Shown piece by piece: positions 25,601-33,767 of a stretch of DNA of 64,000 bases. Under the pieces are notes generated by a model. The model had not been told where the DNA came from and searched no databases. It worked only from the letters and a program-made list of their open reading frames with translations. Where the stretch lies: the NCBI RefSeq assembly GCF_030766935.1, contig NZ_JASERL010000001.1, positions 868,001 to 932,000 of the forward strand, written 5' to 3'. Source of the stretch: Streptomyces sp. KL109B. Lineage in GTDB: Bacteria > Actinomycetota > Actinomycetes > Streptomycetales > Streptomycetaceae. The translations under genes and the position numbers were made by a program. Positions within the stretch are counted from its first letter, which is position 1; each line of letters begins with the position of its first letter.

Positions 25601-26639
25601 CCGGATGTGGACGGAGATCCTTCAGGTCGGCGCGGTCGGCATCCACGACGACTTCTTCGACGTGGGCGGTCATTCGCTGCTCGCCGTCCGGCTCAGCGCG
25701 GCCATCCGCGAGGAGTGGGACGTCGAGATCCCCATCTCCGTGATGCTGCGGCACGGCACCATCGCCGACATGGCCGCGATCGTGCGCCAGGGCGGCCAGG
25801 AGAGCACGCGCACCCCCGTCGTCCGGCTACGGGAGGGGGAGGCGGACCGCCGTCCGCTGTTCCTCTTCCACCCCTTCGGCGGCACCGTCTTCTGCTACGT
25901 GGAGCTGACCAGGCATCTGCCGCCGGGCCGGCCCGTCGTGGCGGTCGAGGCCCCCGGCATCGAGAACGAGGGCGAGGCCGAGGTGAGCGTGGAGGCCATG
26001 GCCACGCGCTACATCGACTACCTCAAGGAGATCCAGCCGAACGGCCCCTACGCCCTCGGCGGTTGGTGCTTCGGCGGTGTCATCGCCTACGAGGTGGCCG
26101 GGCAGCTGCGGGCCGCGGGGGAGGAGATCGAGGTCATCGCCGCCATCGACAGCCGCGCGCCGATCGAGGCGAACATCCCCGAGGCGCCCGACGACGCGAC
26201 GATGCTCTCGTGGTTCGCCCGGGACCTCGCGGTGCCGGCCGGGAAGACCCTCGACCTTCCGGCCGAGCACCTCAGGGAGCTCGGCGGGGACGCGGCCTTC
26301 GACCACATCCTCCGGGAGGCCGCCGCGATCGGTGTGCTCGCCGAGGACGCGGACCGCGCGCAGATCCTCCGCTACTTCGAGGCGTACCTCGCCAACGGCA
26401 TCGCCCTGCAGACCTACCTTCCCGAACCGAACGACCTCGACCTCGTGCTGCTGCGCGCGGTCGACGAGGAGGCCGACTACGGGCCGAAGCTCGGCTGGGA
26501 CGCCCTGATCAAGGGCGAGTTGCACGTCATCGACGTCGTCGGCGACCACAACTCGGTGATGTATCCGCCGCACGCCACCGGCGCCGCACAGGCGATCGGA
26601 CGACACCTGGGAGCAGGAACCGACCATGATCAGAGCTGA
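22659..26639 (+). CDS. Single-module NRPS, C-A-PCP-TE, glycine-like code, Cys thioesterase
   Basis: About 1326 aa. The condensation domain (about 1-445) has MHHIAADF as the HHxxxD site. The adenylation domain (about 455-970) has YTSGSTGRPKG, AYGPTETT, YRTGDRARW and TANKKIDR. Reading the Stachelhaus positions by eye gives D-I-V-Q-I-G-A-I-W-K, close to the glycine code DILQLGLIWK. The PCP serine is in DVGGHSLLAV (about 1005), and the C-terminal thioesterase has GGWCFGG (Cys about 1137) and GDHNSVMY as catalytic His region. With no upstream module, the C domain probably takes an acyl chain from ACP2, giving an N-acyl-glycyl thioester for release or cyclisation. GTG 22656 is an alternative start. 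The last 14 nt overlap the SRPBCC gene. Confidence 0.94.
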   Translation: MTTAITTPYVNSQQSGLWFIHETDPECSAYHVVFAAEATADPELGARAGEILGDLMREYDALRICFRPGEDGPEQVVEDSVPLDVRFAEARGLSPMALKQRIRTDTRAPFDLARPPLWRLHLYRTGERTWVFAVVMHHIAADFWTLGLLLSEVRARLEGTKGRFTPDGRAFASYAEQQQAFLRTEKAGQLRDSEAERLADLPAGLDLIGDLPRPPAPSHNGGSVPFALSAATTDAVRALGRENAATPYQMLLTAYFVLLSRVSGQSDILVGTPTSGRLQRQFRDAIGNFVNTVVVRGEVDEQATYRELLAATKARALDALHAQELPFPWLVRELAPPRDPSRTPVYQAGFAWDRLPFLGDMDNFFLLEPDAGTVLDIAGAALRPYPVPQQEGQTDLWIEMGAERQGAFAGVLRYNTDILEEGTARELAAAYVNTVESLAAHPDVPLRDLVRGDAGQLERLAAWGTGPERELPADRLPELVRDQALRTPEAVALVADGEEWSYARLRSETERIAASLRAAGIVPGDRVAVLARRGAPLVAALLGVLAADAAYVPLDPNLPVDRLSYMAEDSRARLLLSERRLSEEWLPGLPVLCVDDPQATVQGAVAPTQESADASGPAHDLAYILYTSGSTGRPKGVAIGHRALVNLLLSFRDQTGFTDADSLLAVTTISFDIAAVELFLPLITGGRVIVCDSETVADGARLAARIEECGATWMQATPTSWRMLRDAGWSGSARLNVICGGEELPLDLAEFLTGRVRSLINAYGPTETTIWSTAGPVEPAVGVDIGAPLANTRLYVLDPHGRRVEPGLPGELWIGGDGLAVGYWDRAELTEERFVTGLPAAPAERLYRTGDRARWTSDGRLLHHGRLDNQVKLRGYRIELAEVETVLQAVEGVSAAVVVVRDDRLVGYLMAEPGTELKAAEVKAAAAVSLPSYMVPGILVTLDELPLTANKKIDRNRLPAPTAATDESFEKPRDATEITLARMWTEILQVGAVGIHDDFFDVGGHSLLAVRLSAAIREEWDVEIPISVMLRHGTIADMAAIVRQGGQESTRTPVVRLREGEADRRPLFLFHPFGGTVFCYVELTRHLPPGRPVVAVEAPGIENEGEAEVSVEAMATRYIDYLKEIQPNGPYALGGWCFGGVIAYEVAGQLRAAGEEIEVIAAIDSRAPIEANIPEAPDDATMLSWFARDLAVPAGKTLDLPAEHLRELGGDAAFDHILREAAAIGVLAEDADRAQILRYFEAYLANGIALQTYLPEPNDLDLVLLRAVDEEADYGPKLGWDALIKGELHVIDVVGDHNSVMYPPHATGAAQAIGRHLGAGTDHDQS

Positions 26640-27078
26640 GTACGCCTTCGACCTTCCGGTGCCGCCCAAGGAGGCCTTCGCCATCCTGTCGGACCCGGCC
26701 ATGGACGTGGAGTGGCAGAGCAGCTGTGTGCACGCGAAGCTGCTCGACGGAGAGCCGCGGCCCGGCAGCCGCTACGAGATCGTCTTCCAGATGATCGGCA
26801 AGCGGCTGGAATTCCTGGTCGAGGTCGACGAGTTCGAGCCGGGAGTCCGCTCGAAGTTCCACACCCTCGACGGACCGTTCGGCTACGTCGGCACGTACGA
26901 GTACACCGAGCGCCCCGACGGTACGACGCGGGTCCAGTGGACGTTCGACGTCGACCCCGGGGACTACTTCGGGATCATGCCGAAGCCCCTGCTGCGCAAG
27001 GTCCTTGTCACACAGGTCAAGAAGGACTCAGGGCGCCTTGCCGCACGGCTCGCCGAGGAGGCGCGGCTGAGCGCCTGA
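26626..27078 (+). CDS. SRPBCC (START/Bet v1-like) family protein, polyketide cyclase-like
   Basis: A 150-aa helix-grip protein with the family start EYAFDLPVPPKEAFAILSDP and the DVEWQSSC...PGSRYEI core. Members bind hydrophobic ligands; some act as aromatase/cyclases. It overlaps the NRPS by 14 nt and precedes the second ketosynthase. It may shape or cyclise a keto intermediate released by the NRPS; no catalytic residue can be assigned by eye. Confidence 0.8.
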   Translation: MIRAEYAFDLPVPPKEAFAILSDPAMDVEWQSSCVHAKLLDGEPRPGSRYEIVFQMIGKRLEFLVEVDEFEPGVRSKFHTLDGPFGYVGTYEYTERPDGTTRVQWTFDVDPGDYFGIMPKPLLRKVLVTQVKKDSGRLAARLAEEARLSA

Positions 27079-27159
27079 GCGCCCGAGCTGTCGTACGGCC
27101 GCCCTGTCACCGTTCCAAGAACCCCAAGAATTCGGGGAATTCCAAGTAAGGAGAAAGTC

Positions 27160-28479
27160 ATGCCGGGGGAGATACGGGAGAGCGACAACGAGATACGGGC
27201 GAGCGACAACGCCCAGGACGTGCCGAAGGTCGTCGTCACCGGCCTCGGCGCGACCACCGCGCTCGGCGGCGATGTCCCCAGCACCTGGGAGGCGCTGCTG
27301 AGAGGGGAGAACGGCATCCAGCTCCTCGACGGCGAGGCCTGGTGCGGGGACCTGCCGCCACAGATCGGAGGCCGCATCCGGGTCGAGCCGGCTCCCGGTC
27401 TCCAACCCCTGCAACGCGTACGGCTCAGCCGCACCGCACAGTTCGCCGTGACGGCGGCGGGGCAGGCGTGGCAGGACGCGGAGCTCGATACGGCCGCGCT
27501 CGCACCGACCCGGGTCGCCGTCGCGGTCTCGGCGGCCGCGGCCGACATGACCGCCCTCATCGACGGCTGGGAGCGGTTCAAGGAGCGCGGCTGGAACCGG
27601 GTGTCGCCGCTGACGGCACCGCTGTCCATGGGCAATGCCTCCGCGGCGGCCGTCAGTGTGCTCGTCAACGCGCGCGCCGGTGCGTACGCCACCGTCAACG
27701 CCTGCTCCTCCGGTACGCAGGCGCTGGCGACGGCGGTCGACCTGATCCGCAAGGGCGACGCCGACGTCGTCCTCGCGGGCGGCGCCGAGGCACCGCTGCA
27801 CCCCATGGTCCTCGGGGCGTTCGCGTCGATGCGGACGCTGTCGCAGCGGGCGGACGACCCGGCCGGCGCGTGCCGCCCCTTCGACAAGGACCGGGACGGC
27901 ATGGTGTTCGCCGAGGGTGCGGGCATCCTCGTCCTCGAATCCGAGCGGCACGCGCTGGCCCGCGGAGCCCGTGTCTACGCGGAGCTCGCCGGGGTGGGAA
28001 TCGCCTCTGACGCCCACCACTTGGTGCAGCCCGAGCCCGAAGGCGCCGGCACGGCCCGCGCCATCCGTGCCTCGCTGGCCGACGCCGGCGTGTCGCCCGC
28101 GGACGTCGCACACCTCAACGCCAACGGTGTCGCCACCACGGTCGGCGACGCCGGGGAGGCGCGCGGGATCCGCGAGGTCTTCGGGGACGCGGGCGAGGGC
28201 CCGGCGGTCTCGGCGAACAAGTCGATGACCGGGCACGCGCTCGGTGCGGCCGGCGCCATCGAGTCGATCGCCACGGTGCTCTCGCTGCACCAGGGCGTGG
28301 TGCCGCCCACCCGGAACTTCGTCAGCCTGGACGAGGATCTCCGCGTCGACATCGTGCACGGCGCACCCCGGAAGCTGGCGGACGACCAGGTCATCGCGGT
28401 GAAGAACTCCAGCGGGTTCGGCGGCCACAACGTGACGCTCACCTTCCGCACGGTGGAGCGGGTGGCCGCGGCCGGCTGA
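27160..28479 (+). CDS. Ketosynthase homologue with Cys-Asn-His active site (KS0/CLF-like)
   Basis: FabF-family protein of 439 aa. The nucleophile is kept (Cys182 in VNACSSGTQA), and so is the second His (His359 in MTGHALGAAGA), but the first catalytic His of the HGTST motif is Asn322 (LNANGVATTVGD). The fold and C-terminal SSGFGGHNVT are intact, and the frame is open with a good AAGGAG ribosome site, so this is not decay. In trans-AT PKSs, ketosynthases losing this His are non-elongating (KS0) but still accept acyl chains. It may therefore be an acyltransferase, a non-decarboxylating condensing enzyme or a chain-length partner of the first KASII. A strong hairpin follows. Confidence 0.9.
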   Translation: MPGEIRESDNEIRASDNAQDVPKVVVTGLGATTALGGDVPSTWEALLRGENGIQLLDGEAWCGDLPPQIGGRIRVEPAPGLQPLQRVRLSRTAQFAVTAAGQAWQDAELDTAALAPTRVAVAVSAAAADMTALIDGWERFKERGWNRVSPLTAPLSMGNASAAAVSVLVNARAGAYATVNACSSGTQALATAVDLIRKGDADVVLAGGAEAPLHPMVLGAFASMRTLSQRADDPAGACRPFDKDRDGMVFAEGAGILVLESERHALARGARVYAELAGVGIASDAHHLVQPEPEGAGTARAIRASLADAGVSPADVAHLNANGVATTVGDAGEARGIREVFGDAGEGPAVSANKSMTGHALGAAGAIESIATVLSLHQGVVPPTRNFVSLDEDLRVDIVHGAPRKLADDQVIAVKNSSGFGGHNVTLTFRTVERVAAAG

Positions 28480-28490
28480 CATCCCGACCC

Positions 28491-28530
28491 GGGCGGCGTG
28501 GCCGTGTCCCCCGTCACGGCCACGCCGCCC
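28491..28530 (+). terminator. Strong hairpin after the second ketosynthase gene
   Basis: A perfect 16-bp stem GGGCGGCGTGGCCGTG / CACGGCCACGCCGCCC with an 8-nt loop, followed by TTCCCT. It probably ends the rightward assembly-line operon, separating purU. Confidence 0.8.
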
Positions 28531-28571
28531 TTCCCTCCGTATCCGAACGCCGAAAGCCGAAAGAGGACCCG

Positions 28572-29459
28572 ATGCCGCAGGCCCGGACGCCCGATGAGCC
28601 GCCGCACACCACCTACATCCTGACCCTGTCCTGCCCGAACCGCACCGGCATCGTCCACGCGGTGTCGGGCTTCCTCCTGGCCCGCGACTGCGACATCCTC
28701 GACAGCCAGCAGTACGGCGAGGACGGCGTCTTCTTCCTCCGCGTGCACTTCGCCGCCGATGCCGTCGATGTCGCGGAGCCCGGACTCGCCCGGCTGCGCA
28801 CGGAGTTCCAGCCGCTCGCCGCCATCTACTCGATGGAGTGGCGGATCGACGACGCCACGCGCCGCACGCGGACGCTCATCATGGTGAGCCAGTACGGCCA
28901 CTGCCTCAACGACCTGCTGTTCAGGGCGCACGCCGGGGCGCTGCCCATCGACATCACGGCCGTGGTCTCCAACCACGAGGACTTCCGCGCGATGACCGAC
29001 TCGTACGGCATCCCGTTCCACCACCTCCCGGTCACCCGGGAGACGAAGGCGGAAGCGGAACAGCGCCTCCTCGCTCTCATCGACGAGACGGACGCCGAAC
29101 TCGTGATCCTCGCCCGGTACATGCAGATCCTCTCCGAGGACGTCTGCAAGCGGCTCGACTCCCGAGTGATCAACATCCACCACTCGTTCCTGCCGAGCTT
29201 CAAGGGAGCGAAGCCCTACCACCAGGCCCACGCCCGCGGCGTCAAGCTCATCGGGGCCACCGCCCACTACGTCACGGCGGACCTGGACGAGGGCCCCATC
29301 ATCGAGCAGGACGTCATCCGCGTGGACCACCGCGCCGCCCCCGAGGACCTCGCCGCCATCGGCCGGGACGTCGAGGGCCAGGTCCTGGCCCGCGCGGTGA
29401 AACGCCACGCGGAACACCGCATCCTGCGCCACGGCCGGCGCACGGTGGTCTTCTCCTGA
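28572..29459 (+). CDS. purU: Formyltetrahydrofolate deformylase
   Basis: Hydrolyses 10-formyl-THF to formate and THF. It has 295 aa: an N-terminal ACT domain (YILTLSCPNRTGIVHAVSGF) and a formyltransferase-fold domain with INIHHSFLPSFKG and IGATAHYVTADLDEGPIIEQ containing the catalytic Asn/His/Asp set of PurU. All residues I can check look functional. It is separated from the assembly-line operon by a terminator, so it may be a housekeeping gene at the edge, but within a cluster it could supply formate or balance one-carbon units. Confidence 0.93.
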   Translation: MPQARTPDEPPHTTYILTLSCPNRTGIVHAVSGFLLARDCDILDSQQYGEDGVFFLRVHFAADAVDVAEPGLARLRTEFQPLAAIYSMEWRIDDATRRTRTLIMVSQYGHCLNDLLFRAHAGALPIDITAVVSNHEDFRAMTDSYGIPFHHLPVTRETKAEAEQRLLALIDETDAELVILARYMQILSEDVCKRLDSRVINIHHSFLPSFKGAKPYHQAHARGVKLIGATAHYVTADLDEGPIIEQDVIRVDHRAAPEDLAAIGRDVEGQVLARAVKRHAEHRILRHGRRTVVFS

Positions 29460-29479
29460 CACCCCGTCCGCCGCGCGAG

Positions 29480-29515
29480 AGCGGCTGCCGTGGACGTGGG
29501 TCCACGGCAGCCGCT
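29480..29515. terminator. Bidirectional hairpin between convergent purU and EamA genes
   Basis: A perfect 16-bp stem AGCGGCTGCCGTGGAC / GTCCACGGCAGCCGCT with a GTGG loop, followed by TCTTC on the plus strand. It lies in the 76-bp gap between two converging stop codons. Confidence 0.85.
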
Positions 29516-29535
29516 TCTTCGGGGCGTACGGGGTG

Positions 29536-30561
29536 TCAGCCGCGCGCTGCCACCGGGGTCGGGGCTTCTTCCGTGGCCGTGGCCGTGGCCGTCACCGGCT
29601 GCGGCTGCGGCGTCGTCCGCGCGGCGGCCGTACGGCGCGCCACCCGGCGCAGGTACAGGTTGTTGAAGACCAGGGCGAGTGCCGTCAGGGAGGCGCCCGC
29701 CACCTGCATGCCGGCCGGGATCACGCCGGTCAGGGCGGAGATGATGAAGGCGGTGACCGGGACGACGTCCATGAACAGGACGCCGTTGAGGGGGCCGAGG
29801 TACTTGTTGCCGAAGTTCCAGCCGAGGACGCCCACGAAGCCGGCGACGACGCTCATGTAGGCGAGTTCGGGGAGGACCGTGGTCACGGCGTGCGCGGTCG
29901 GGACGGGGACGCCGCCCGTGGCCAGGATGATCGCCGTGATGACGGTGGCGCTGGCCAGGCCGAGGACCGTGGTGATCGCCGTGTACTTGATCGGCGACCA
30001 GGCCGGGAAGTACGTGGCGCCGGAGGTGTAGATCACCCAGCACAGCGCGGCGAACAGCAGCAGCGCGTCGGGGCCGAAGTCGGAGGGGTGGGCCAGCAGC
30101 GTGCTGAGGCTGCCGTCGGAGACCACCAGGATGACGCCGACGAAGGACATCGCGATGAAGGCGAGCGCGCCCTTCGGCGGAACCACCTTGCGCAGCACCC
30201 AGTTCACGAGGAAGCCCATCATGGGCATCGTCGCCATCATGATCGAGGCGTTCAGGGCGCCCCGGTCACCGATGAGGTCCTGGCCGAAGAAGACCAGGAA
30301 CTGGAAGCCCGCGAAGCCCGCGGTGCCGAACAGCCAGGCCAGACCGATCCGTTCGCCCTTCAGCTTGAACCCGGCCGCCCCCTCGCGCAGCTTGAGGAAG
30401 ACGAGGAACATCGCGCCGGCGATCGCGTACCGCAGGCAGGTGAAGGTGAACGGGTCGATGTGCTTCAGGGTGACGTCCATGAGGGGGAACATCGCGCCCC
30501 AGGAGACGGTGGCCAGGAGGCACAGCAGCACACCTCGGCCGTAGTTCTTCTGATCGTTCAT
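29536..30561 (-). CDS. EamA/DMT-family transporter
   Basis: Drug/metabolite transporter of 341 aa with two EamA repeats (about ten hydrophobic helices; first repeat begins LLATVSWGAMFPLMDVTL, second in the half starting ALLLFAALCWVIYTSG). The C-terminus is a low-complexity PQPQPVTATATATEE tail. It is the third gene of the leftward decarboxylase-ligase-transporter operon, so it may export the product or an intermediate. The 58-bp gap ahead of it contains repeated GAGGGTC. Confidence 0.88.
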   Translation of the reverse strand: MNDQKNYGRGVLLCLLATVSWGAMFPLMDVTLKHIDPFTFTCLRYAIAGAMFLVFLKLREGAAGFKLKGERIGLAWLFGTAGFAGFQFLVFFGQDLIGDRGALNASIMMATMPMMGFLVNWVLRKVVPPKGALAFIAMSFVGVILVVSDGSLSTLLAHPSDFGPDALLLFAALCWVIYTSGATYFPAWSPIKYTAITTVLGLASATVITAIILATGGVPVPTAHAVTTVLPELAYMSVVAGFVGVLGWNFGNKYLGPLNGVLFMDVVPVTAFIISALTGVIPAGMQVAGASLTALALVFNNLYLRRVARRTAAARTTPQPQPVTATATATEEAPTPVAARG

Positions 30562-30619
30562 GATTCTTCGTTCTTCCTTCGAGGGTCGAGGGTCGAGGGG
30601 GTCGGCGCTTTCGAGGGGG

Positions 30620-32206
30620 TCAGGCGGGGACGAGTTCGCCGCGGCGGGCCGCCGCCTCGGCGTCGACCAGGGGCAGCACGGTCTCCAGCAGGCGGGGCGC
30701 GCGCACCTTGCCCGTCGGGCTGTACGGGATCGCCTCCACCGGAATCACGTACGCGGGCAGGCACGGCACCCGGCGGGCGCAGGCGGCGGCGACCGCGCGC
30801 CGGCCGCTCTCCAGGCGCTCCGGGGAGACCGGGGCGAACGGCACGACCAGCACGTCCTCTCCGGTGCCCTGGAGCTTGGTGCGCAGCACGGCGGTCTCGC
30901 GTACGCAGGGCAGGTCCATCAGGTCGTTCTCGAGGCCGAAGATGTTGACGTCGAGCGGCTTGCCCTCGGCCGCCTTGGAGACGCCGTCGTTGCGGCCGGT
31001 GAGTTCGAGCCGGCCCGCCTCGTCGATGAAGCCGCTGTCGCCGGTGAGCAGGAAGCGCTGGGTACGGCCGCCGTAGTCCAGCTCCAGGAACTCCGGGGTG
31101 GCGTTGGCGTACTCGTCCATCAGCTGGTAGCTCGCGATCGCGACGCGGCCGCGCATCCCCTTGGGCACCGGACGGTTCTCCGGGTCGAGGACGGCGATGG
31201 TGTTGCCGGGCATCGGACGGCCGGATCGGCAGGGCGCCACGTGCAGCTCCTCGGGGCCGATCATGACGTTCACGCCGGTCTCGGTGGTGCCGTAGTAGAG
31301 GTGCAGGACCGGGCCGAGGCGGTCCCAGGTGTTGTTGACGACCCAGCGGTTCAGGTGCCGTCCGCCGGAGAGCACGAAGTGCAGGCGCGAAGTCTCGTGC
31401 AGATGCTCGGAGTCGGGGTGGGCGACGACCCGCTTGAGAACCGGCGGCACCATGAGCGTGGTGGACACGCCCTCTTCCTGGATGATCCGGATCAGGGCCG
31501 CGGTGTCGTCGTACGGGCCGAGCACGACGGTCCCGCCGAGCGACAGGAAGATGCGCGCCCAGCCGGGACCCGAGGCGTGGTACAGCGGGACCGTGACCAG
31601 GTGGACGTCGTCCTCGTCGAAGGAGTACTGGTCCACCAGGTCGGCGAACCGGCGCGCCTCGAAGGAGGACCGGCGGATCACCATCTTGGGGATGCCGCTG
31701 GTCCCGGAGGTGAAGGAGAACGCCTCGAACGGCTGCTCCACCGGCCGCGGTTCACCGGGCTGCGAGCGCAGCAGCTCGTCGAAGGTCACGCCCGGCGCGT
31801 TCGCCGGCACATCGCTGTCCAGCCGGATGTCGAGCACGTCGCGGCCCTCGGGCCAGCCGGCCTCGGTCAGTACGGAGCGCTGGGCGGCGGTGCTGATGAT
31901 CACGGTCGGCCGGAGCTGCTCCAGCGTGCCCGCGGTGGCCTCGGCGCCTGCGGTGTAGTCGAGGCCGACGCACGGGATGCCGAGCGTAGAGACGGCGGCC
32001 ATGGCGACGACGAGCTCCCAGCGGTTCTCGGCGACGAAGACCGCGCGGGCCGGGCGTATGTCGGGCAGTCTCCGCTCGATCGCGGTCGCCACGCGGGCGA
32101 CCTTGTCGGCGAGGCTGGCCCAGGTGAGCCGCACTTCGCCGTCGACCAGGGCCACGTGTCCGGGGCGGCGCTCGGCGTGCTTGCGCAGGTCCGTGAGCTT
32201 GATCAT
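30620..32206 (-). CDS. AMP-forming acyl-CoA/carrier-protein ligase
   Basis: Adenylate-forming ligase of 528 aa. Motifs: FSFTSGTSGIPKMV (P-loop), LYYGTTETG, TGDSGFIDEAGRLELTGRNDG and the C-terminal lysine in YSPTGKVRAPRL. It activates a carboxylic acid as the acyl-AMP and passes it to CoA or a carrier protein. It starts at ATG 32206, just after the decarboxylase stop, with GGAAGGAAGTG as ribosome site. In context it may supply the KASIII starter or activate an acid joined to the amine made by the neighbouring decarboxylase; the substrate is not predictable by eye. Confidence 0.9.
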   Translation of the reverse strand: MIKLTDLRKHAERRPGHVALVDGEVRLTWASLADKVARVATAIERRLPDIRPARAVFVAENRWELVVAMAAVSTLGIPCVGLDYTAGAEATAGTLEQLRPTVIISTAAQRSVLTEAGWPEGRDVLDIRLDSDVPANAPGVTFDELLRSQPGEPRPVEQPFEAFSFTSGTSGIPKMVIRRSSFEARRFADLVDQYSFDEDDVHLVTVPLYHASGPGWARIFLSLGGTVVLGPYDDTAALIRIIQEEGVSTTLMVPPVLKRVVAHPDSEHLHETSRLHFVLSGGRHLNRWVVNNTWDRLGPVLHLYYGTTETGVNVMIGPEELHVAPCRSGRPMPGNTIAVLDPENRPVPKGMRGRVAIASYQLMDEYANATPEFLELDYGGRTQRFLLTGDSGFIDEAGRLELTGRNDGVSKAAEGKPLDVNIFGLENDLMDLPCVRETAVLRTKLQGTGEDVLVVPFAPVSPERLESGRRAVAAACARRVPCLPAYVIPVEAIPYSPTGKVRAPRLLETVLPLVDAEAAARRGELVPA

Positions 32207-32212
32207 TTCCAG

Positions 32213-33751
32213 TCACTTCCTTCCAGCGGGAACAGCGGGGGTACTTGGGACGGCGGTGCCGACCGCACCGGACTGGCGCAGCGTGTAGATCTCGCAGCCG
32301 CTGGACCGCAGCGCGCCGATCTCGCTGAGGGTCCGGTCGCACAGCCGCTCGCCCGGCACGGCGATCGGAATGCCGGGCGGGTAGGCGATGATGAAGTGGT
32401 CCGTCGTGCCCTGCGCCAGGGCGGCGGACGACGTGCGGTAGGTGCGCTGGATCGTGCGCAGCGCCTCCAACAACCGCAGCAGCGTTGCCTCGTCGACCCC
32501 GATGTGTACGTGGAAGAGCACGGCGTCACCGCTCTCCCGCGCCACGTACAGGGCGTACTCGTCGAACAGGATCCGGCGGAAGTCGGCCGCCGTGATGCCG
32601 AGCGCGCTGATGTCGACGAGCACCCGGGTCGGGTCGTCGCTCACCAGCAGCGCCGGGTCCGTCAGATGGCCGTCGGGGCCGAGCGCGCGGTAGGCCGACA
32701 GGCGGGGATCCGTGGCGAGTTCGGTGCGCAGGGTGCCGGCCAGGCTCAGTGACCGCTCCAGCAGCTGCTCGCCCTCCGTCTCCGCCTGCAGCCGCGCCAG
32801 ATCGAGGCTCGCGAGCACCGGCCAGCTCGGCGAGGTGGTGTGGTGCTGGAACAGCGCCTGCGCCGTACGCTCCTGGGCCTCGCTGTCGCCGACCAGATGC
32901 AGGTACGAGCCCTGCCGCAGCGCCGACATCGACTTGTGCGCCGAATGCGTCACGGCCATGCTCAGCGGCAGCGGGCTCCCGCTGTCGCGCAGCGCCTCCA
33001 CCGCGTGCAGCGCGGTCAGCGGTCGAAGGCGCGGGTGGAACCGGTGCACGGCGCCCCACGCCTCGTCGACGAGCACCGACACCGCGGGGTGCGCGGCGGC
33101 CAGTTCGGTCAGCACGGTGGGCAGGTCGTAGCGGACGCCGTCGTACGAGACCGCCGACAGGACGACGGTGTCGTACGGCCTGCCCTCCGCCACGGCGGCA
33201 CGGAACATGTCGAGCAGCCGGGGCAGGTCGCCGAACGTACGGGGGCAGGTGGCGCAGCACTTCTGCATCGGCGCGTACGTGACGTCCACGCCGAGCGCGC
33301 CGAGGGCGAAGTGCACCGACTGGTGGCAGCTGCGGTCGGACAGGACCCGGCTGCCGGGGCGGGCCAGCGCGGTCAGGGCGACCCGGTTGGCGGTGCTGGT
33401 GCCGGTCGAAAGGAAGAACGTCGCGTCGGCGCCGAAGCTGTTCGCGGCCAGCCGCTGGGCCTGGCGCAGCGGGCCGCGGGGGCGGAAGAAGGAGTCGAGC
33501 ATCGTGCCGCTGTAGGAGACGTCGGCGGCGAGTTGGGCCGTGCCGAAGAGGGCCTCGTACGACTCCCTGATGCGGGAGTCGCGGATCGACCGGCCGTGGG
33601 AGAGGGGGAGGGCGTGGAAGGAGGCGATGTCCCGGCGGGACACCGCGAGAACCGCGTCGGCCAGTGGCGTCCTGCTCGCCCCGTGACGCCCGGCGGGAGG
33701 AGCTTGCGGTCCCTCCTCGGAGGCGGGAGTGGAGCTGGTGGGTTCGGTCAT
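32213..33751 (-). CDS. Orn/Lys/Arg decarboxylase-fold PLP enzyme
   Basis: PLP enzyme of the group III (Orn/Lys/Arg) decarboxylase major-domain family, 512 aa from ATG 33751. FFLSTGTSTANRVALTA, the PLP Asp in LVDEAWGAVHRFHPRL, and the lysine in THSAHKSMSALRQGSYLHL match the family pattern. It lacks the N-terminal wing domain of E. coli-type enzymes, as in short actinobacterial forms. It would decarboxylate a basic amino acid to a di- or polyamine (cadaverine, putrescine or agmatine) or a related amino acid. It leads an operon with the ligase and EamA genes and has an ARE-like palindrome 17 bp before its start codon. Confidence 0.88.
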   Translation of the reverse strand: MTEPTSSTPASEEGPQAPPAGRHGASRTPLADAVLAVSRRDIASFHALPLSHGRSIRDSRIRESYEALFGTAQLAADVSYSGTMLDSFFRPRGPLRQAQRLAANSFGADATFFLSTGTSTANRVALTALARPGSRVLSDRSCHQSVHFALGALGVDVTYAPMQKCCATCPRTFGDLPRLLDMFRAAVAEGRPYDTVVLSAVSYDGVRYDLPTVLTELAAAHPAVSVLVDEAWGAVHRFHPRLRPLTALHAVEALRDSGSPLPLSMAVTHSAHKSMSALRQGSYLHLVGDSEAQERTAQALFQHHTTSPSWPVLASLDLARLQAETEGEQLLERSLSLAGTLRTELATDPRLSAYRALGPDGHLTDPALLVSDDPTRVLVDISALGITAADFRRILFDEYALYVARESGDAVLFHVHIGVDEATLLRLLEALRTIQRTYRTSSAALAQGTTDHFIIAYPPGIPIAVPGERLCDRTLSEIGALRSSGCEIYTLRQSGAVGTAVPSTPAVPAGRK

Positions 33752-33767
33752 GCACCCATAAAACAAA

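Noticed and set aside
22575..25754. A long open frame (over 1000 codons) on the minus strand across the NRPS gene
   Set aside because: It is antisense to a fully motif-supported NRPS; the protein is Arg/Gly/Ala-rich without domains. High-GC DNA gives such shadow frames.
27111..27150. Repeats TTCCAAG and CCCC/GGGG before the second ketosynthase as an operator
   Set aside because: The palindrome is short and overlaps the ribosome-site region; a chance pattern seems as likely.
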